Origin: an uncultured Eubacteriales bacterium
Lineage (GTDB): Bacteria; Bacillota; Clostridia; Peptostreptococcales; Anaerovoracaceae
Length of the DNA stretch: 8,164 bases
NCBI GenBank assembly: GCA_902766185.1
Contig: CACXCQ010000015.1
Coordinates: forward strand, 1 to 8,164
Reading direction: 5' to 3'
Part shown: piece after piece, positions 6,685 through 8,164 of the stretch
Layout: each line of letters begins with the position of its first letter
How positions within the stretch are numbered: position 1 is the stretch's first letter
Program-made: the position numbers and the translations under genes
The notes under the pieces: generated by a model
The model's input: the letters and a program-made list of their open reading frames with translations, nothing else
Database searches by the model: none
Told to the model about the DNA's origin: nothing

Positions 6685-6915
6685 TCAGGTCTCCTCCTGC
6701 TGCCGGGCGCACGCAAGCAGCCGCTGCCGCTCTTCCTCCGTCATTCTCATTTTATCGAAGACGACCTGCAGCCGATCTTCCGGAATCACATACTGTCCGT
6801 TCATGCACAGTGCGGTGAAGTCACCCGCAGTGATCCCGCTGCGGCTGAAGGTGATCTCGCCGGAAGCGATCTTTCGATCATAGATTCTCATGAATTCCTG
6901 CGCAAAGGTGCCCAT
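6685..6915 (-). CDS. Small protein of unknown function (76 residues)
   Basis: I do not recognise this family. The protein is soluble and mixed in charge, with no signal peptide or membrane segment. The N-terminal half reads FAQEFMRIYDRKIASGEITF, followed by a middle GITAGDFTALC segment. A C-terminal amphipathic helix around 46-72 is rich in Arg, Glu and Met (DKMRMTEEERQRLLA). The single obvious cysteines are Cys37 and Cys69. The ATG at 6915 has an AGGAAAGGAT ribosome binding site eight bases away, and coding-like composition supports a real gene. It is about 86 bases after the ABM gene on the same strand and may share its promoter. It ends just before the fab promoter, but any link to fatty acid synthesis is speculative. 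Confidence 0.65.
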   Translation of the reverse strand: MGTFAQEFMRIYDRKIASGEITFSRSGITAGDFTALCMNGQYVIPEDRLQVVFDKMRMTEEERQRLLACARQQEET

Positions 6916-6963
6916 GAACGGTATCCTTTCCTATTATATATAGTACGTTGATTTATGCCGCAC

Positions 6964-7002
6964 CGCTGGTTCGACGGTAGTATCGGTCGCTGGTTCGGCG
7001 GT
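6964..7002. repeat. Short direct repeat, 15 bases with 24-base period
   Basis: CGCTGGTTCGACGGT (6964-6978) recurs as CGCTGGTTCGGCGGT (6988-7002) with one mismatch and a nine-base gap. The second copy reaches the stop codon of the ABM gene. The repeat is between that gene and the 76-residue gene. Function unknown; it may be a local slippage duplication. Confidence 0.6.
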
Positions 7003-7301
7003 CACCCTTCGACGATCTGATCCTCGATGAGGATCCTGGTCTCAGCGCCGCAGGCAGCTTTGATCTCTCCTAGTCTGGCGAAATGCTCTGTCTGGCAATG
7101 GGCCGCCTGATGCTCCCGGCTCTCCCATTGCTCCCAAAGAAAGAGCGTATTGTCGGAACCCACCGGATAGAAATACTCATACCGGATGCAGCCCTCTTCT
7201 TCCCGGGATTTCTCGATCACCCCGGAGGCCAGCACTTCCTGCATGTACTTATCTCTCGCCGCCTGATCCGCCAACATGTAGGTCACATAAAAATTCGTCA
7301 T
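7002..7301 (-). CDS. ABM-domain (antibiotic biosynthesis monooxygenase / YgiN-like) protein
   Basis: A 99-residue single-domain protein with the dimeric ferredoxin-like ABM fold. Strand MTNFYVTYML is followed by a helix (ARDKYMQEVLASG). Then come the family signature EEGCIRYEYFYP (about 39-50), the strand LFLWEQWES and the helix segment HQAAHCQTEHFARL. Members include quinol monooxygenases, anthrone oxygenases and heme-degrading relatives, so the substrate cannot be named. The heme-degrading group is not specifically indicated. The start ATG at 7301 follows GGAG by six bases; an in-frame TTG four codons earlier is rejected because it would contain that ribosome binding site. It is probably first in a short transcript with the 76-residue gene. 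Confidence 0.88.
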   Translation of the reverse strand: MTNFYVTYMLADQAARDKYMQEVLASGVIEKSREEEGCIRYEYFYPVGSDNTLFLWEQWESREHQAAHCQTEHFARLGEIKAACGAETRILIEDQIVEG

Positions 7302-7307
7302 CACACA

Positions 7308-7311
7308 CTCC
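7308..7311 (-). promoter_or_regulatory. Ribosome binding site deciding the ABM gene start
   Basis: GGAG on the minus strand, six bases before the ATG at 7301. It overlaps the upstream in-frame TTG GAG codons and therefore argues against a TTG start at 7313. Confidence 0.7.
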
Positions 7312-7338
7312 AATCACAAGAGCATTAACCACGGACTC

Positions 7339-7367
7339 ATTATACATAATTTTCTTAATATTTTCAA
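7339..7367 (-). promoter_or_regulatory. Promoter of the ABM-protein gene
   Basis: On the minus strand TTGAAA (7367-7362), a 17-base AT-rich spacer and a perfect TATAAT (7344-7339). Transcription should begin near 7332, about 30 bases before the ATG. It diverges from the tRNA-Val promoter; the 110 bases between them contain a pyrimidine-rich and an A-rich stretch but no recognisable gene. Confidence 0.85.
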
Positions 7368-7478
7368 CATATCCGGCGGGTTTTTTCCCCTCCCCGCCAT
7401 CTACGCCTGCAGCCGCCCCTTCCTCACACGAACTCCGCAAAAAAACAAAAAAGCTACGAAAAAAAATCCATTTTCCTA

Positions 7479-7507
7479 ATGACAGACCTCCGTTTCTGTG
7501 TTAGAAT
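7479..7507 (+). promoter_or_regulatory. Promoter of tRNA-Val(GAC)
   Basis: ATGACA (7479-7484, five of six consensus bases), a 17-base spacer and TAGAAT (7502-7507, five of six), with TGT before the -10 box giving an extended -10. The expected start near 7514 leaves a leader of about eight bases. Confidence 0.8.
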
Positions 7508-7521
7508 ACTTCTCGCGAGAT

Positions 7522-7597
7522 GATCCATTAGCTCAGCTGGGAGAGCGTCTGGGTGACAACCAGAAGGTCATTGGTTCAAGTCCAATATGGGTCACCA
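7522..7597 (+). tRNA. tRNA-Val (anticodon GAC)
   Basis: A 76-base cloverleaf. The acceptor GATCCAT pairs with ATGGGTC with one T-G pair, followed by discriminator A and encoded CCA. The D arm is GCTC/GAGC, and the T arm is ATTGG/CCAAT with TTCAAGT. The anticodon stem TCTGG/CCAGA holds the loop GTGACAA, so the anticodon is GAC, which reads GTC and GTT. The base at position 32 is G, where tRNAs nearly always have a pyrimidine. Monocistronic, with its own promoter and terminator. Confidence 0.95.
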
Positions 7598-7605
7598 ACA
7601 CAATC

Positions 7606-7640
7606 AGAGCCTTGAAAGACCAGTCTTTCAAGGCTCTTTT
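7606..7640 (+). terminator. Intrinsic terminator after tRNA-Val(GAC)
   Basis: AGAGCCTTGAAAGAC (7606-7620) is exactly complementary to GTCTTTCAAGGCTCT (7623-7637) across two bases, so about 14 pairs with a tetraloop can form. TTTT and further T-rich sequence follow. Its near-perfect symmetry means it could also fold on the minus strand, but nothing is transcribed toward it from that side with certainty. Confidence 0.92.
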
Positions 7641-7953
7641 CGTTTCCGGCTCTGCTAAAAATGTTGGGGTGGTGGATACTGGCTCCTACAGAGCATCCGG
7701 CCAGATCTATTTCCTGTAGAATTCGGGCTCTACTGCAAGAAATGTTATTCCAACGCTTCTTGGAGTATTCGGCTCAGTTGAATCGTCCCGTCAGCGGAAT
7801 GTCATTGTCGCCATTATCTGCTTTTGCCCCGCCCATCTCCCTATACGCTTTCTCAAACATGTTTCGAATGGGAACGGTCGTACAACAGTCCTCAGATCCC
7901 CCGGCCCACCTCCGAACCGAGCCGGTCACCCAGCCGCAGATCGGTCTTCATTT
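7641..7953. other. Stretch without a convincing gene
   Basis: No ORF here has both a ribosome binding site and a recognisable product. Two loosely similar segments are visible: GGCTCT-CT...AAATGTT at about 7648-7664 and again at about 7725-7745. Short inverted repeats CTACAG/CTGTAG lie near 7686-7719. A possible decayed ORF lies on the minus strand and is listed separately. Confidence 0.6.
7774..7951 (-). pseudogene. Possible decayed small ORF (frameshifted)
   Basis: On the minus strand ATG at 7951 opens 19 codons (MKTDLRLGDRLGSEVGRGI) ending in TGA at 7892. One frame over, an uninterrupted stretch ends with MFEKAYREMGGAKADNGDND and a stop at 7774. The two could join at the run of five G around 7900 to give a protein of about 57 residues. 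Past that stop the frame is open again for some 60 codons. No ribosome binding site is seen and no family is recognised. Chance open frames in GC-rich sequence are an equal explanation. Confidence 0.2.
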
Positions 7954-8007
7954 TTTCGCCGGATTCTGTTAAACTGATAGCATCCGGCCGGATATCGACC
8001 GGCGAAA
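7954..8007 (+). promoter_or_regulatory. Structured leader upstream of purC with nested and competing inverted repeats
   Basis: Outer arms TTTCGCCGG (7954-7962) and CCGGCGAAA (7999-8007) are perfectly complementary over nine bases. Between them lies the 12-base perfect palindrome ATCCGGCCGGAT (7982-7993). GCCGGAT (7958-7964) can pair instead with ATCCGGC (7982-7988), which excludes the outer stem. The element is 52 bases before the purC ATG. It could be an operator or an RNA leader; it does not match the purine riboswitch core. The promoter is not clear: the best candidate -10, TGTTAAACT at 7968-7975, lies inside the structure. Confidence 0.45.
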
Positions 8008-8059
8008 CGCAATGCAAAGGCAGTCAAGCCGAAAAAAGAGCACAAAAGAGAGGAAACCA

Positions 8060-8164
8060 ATGAAAGAATTCATCCCCATCAAAGAAGGAAAAGTCCGCGA
8101 GATCTACGACAATGGCGACAGCCTGATCATGGTGGCCACCGACCGGATCTCCGCATTCGATGTG
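8060..8164 (+). CDS. purC: SAICAR synthase PurC, N-terminal part (cut by window end)
   Basis: Thirty-five codons are visible, running off the right edge. [28 protein letters not shown], here spanning residues 8-35, is the N-terminal nucleotide-binding region of phosphoribosylaminoimidazole-succinocarboxamide synthase, especially of the form with GKVR-IYD and DRISAFDV. The enzyme joins CAIR and aspartate using ATP in purine synthesis. The ATG at 8060 follows AGAGAGGA by about five bases. It is probably the first gene of its transcript, since the preceding 420 bases hold no gene and follow a terminator. Confidence 0.93.
   Translation, partial: MKEFIPIKEGKVREIYDNGDSLIMVATDRISAFDV

Noticed and set aside
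6933..6938. A perfect TATAAT on the minus strand just before the 76-residue gene
   Set aside because: Transcription would start about seven bases downstream, cutting through the ribosome binding site at 6932-6923, and no -35 box is at the right distance.
7375..7398. GGCGGG/CCCGCC inverted repeat with a T run in the loop, considered as a terminator
   Set aside because: The T run is inside the loop, not after the stem, and no transcript is expected to reach it from either side.
7249..7440. A 63-codon minus-strand frame overlapping the ABM gene start
   Set aside because: It is out of frame with the clear ABM protein and spans that gene's promoter and ribosome binding site.
7498..7719. A plus-strand frame reading through tRNA-Val with LAQLGERLGDNQKVIGSSPI
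   Set aside because: This is the known artefact of translating a tRNA gene; it also runs through the terminator hairpin.
7911..7920. TCCGAACCGA upstream of purC, considered as a PurBox for PurR
   Set aside because: Only one half-site with a weak match and no partner at the proper spacing.
7661..7972. A 103-codon plus-strand frame in the tRNA-Val to purC interval
   Set aside because: No ribosome binding site, low-complexity Pro/Ser-rich product and no recognisable domain. It overlaps frames open on the other strand, as expected of stop-poor sequence.
1..8164. CRISPR arrays, insertion sequences, phage genes or toxin-antitoxin pairs
   Set aside because: No spaced identical repeats, transposase or integrase motifs were seen on either strand; the window is mostly core metabolic and tRNA genes.

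Overview
The window comes from a Gram-positive bacterium of the Firmicutes, most likely a moderately GC-rich member of the Clostridia. This is inferred from a type II fatty acid synthase cluster that uses the FMN enoyl reductase FabK instead of FabI, a FabT-like MarR regulator in the same operon, purine-rich ribosome binding sites, and tRNA genes that encode their own CCA ends. The genus cannot be fixed from the sequence alone.

Layout, left to right. Positions 5-253 (minus strand) hold a three-gene tRNA operon, Met(CAT)-Val(TAC)-Asp(GTC), with its own near-consensus promoter at 287-315. Positions 328-6559 (minus strand) hold an eight-gene fatty acid operon, in transcription order acpP, fabK, fabD, fabG, fabF, fabZ, a second divergent fabF, and a marR/fabT-like regulator. 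The genes overlap or lie 14-30 bases apart. The operon starts from a strong promoter (TTGACA, 17 bases, TATGTT). A perfect 15-base palindrome sits at the expected transcription start and is the obvious candidate operator for the last gene. Positions 6685-7301 (minus strand) hold an unrecognised 76-residue protein and an ABM-fold (YgiN-like) monooxygenase-type protein with its own consensus promoter. Diverging from it, a tRNA-Val(GAC) gene with promoter and terminator occupies 7479-7640 on the plus strand. About 420 bases without a convincing gene follow, with a possible decayed minus-strand ORF and a GC-rich leader of nested and competing inverted repeats. The window ends in the first 35 codons of purC.

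How the genes work together: FabD charges ACP with malonate. The two FabF-type synthases condense malonyl-ACP with acyl-ACP, FabG reduces, FabZ dehydrates and FabK reduces again. The MarR protein probably represses the operon, including its own gene, through the palindrome. Two functions usually linked to such clusters are absent here: FabH (initiation) and acetyl-CoA carboxylase. The most interesting points are the FabZ-plus-second-FabF module, which recalls the FabN/FabO unsaturated fatty acid pair of enterococci; the operator and regulator placement; the lack of a terminator between the fab operon and the tRNA operon; and the structured purC leader.
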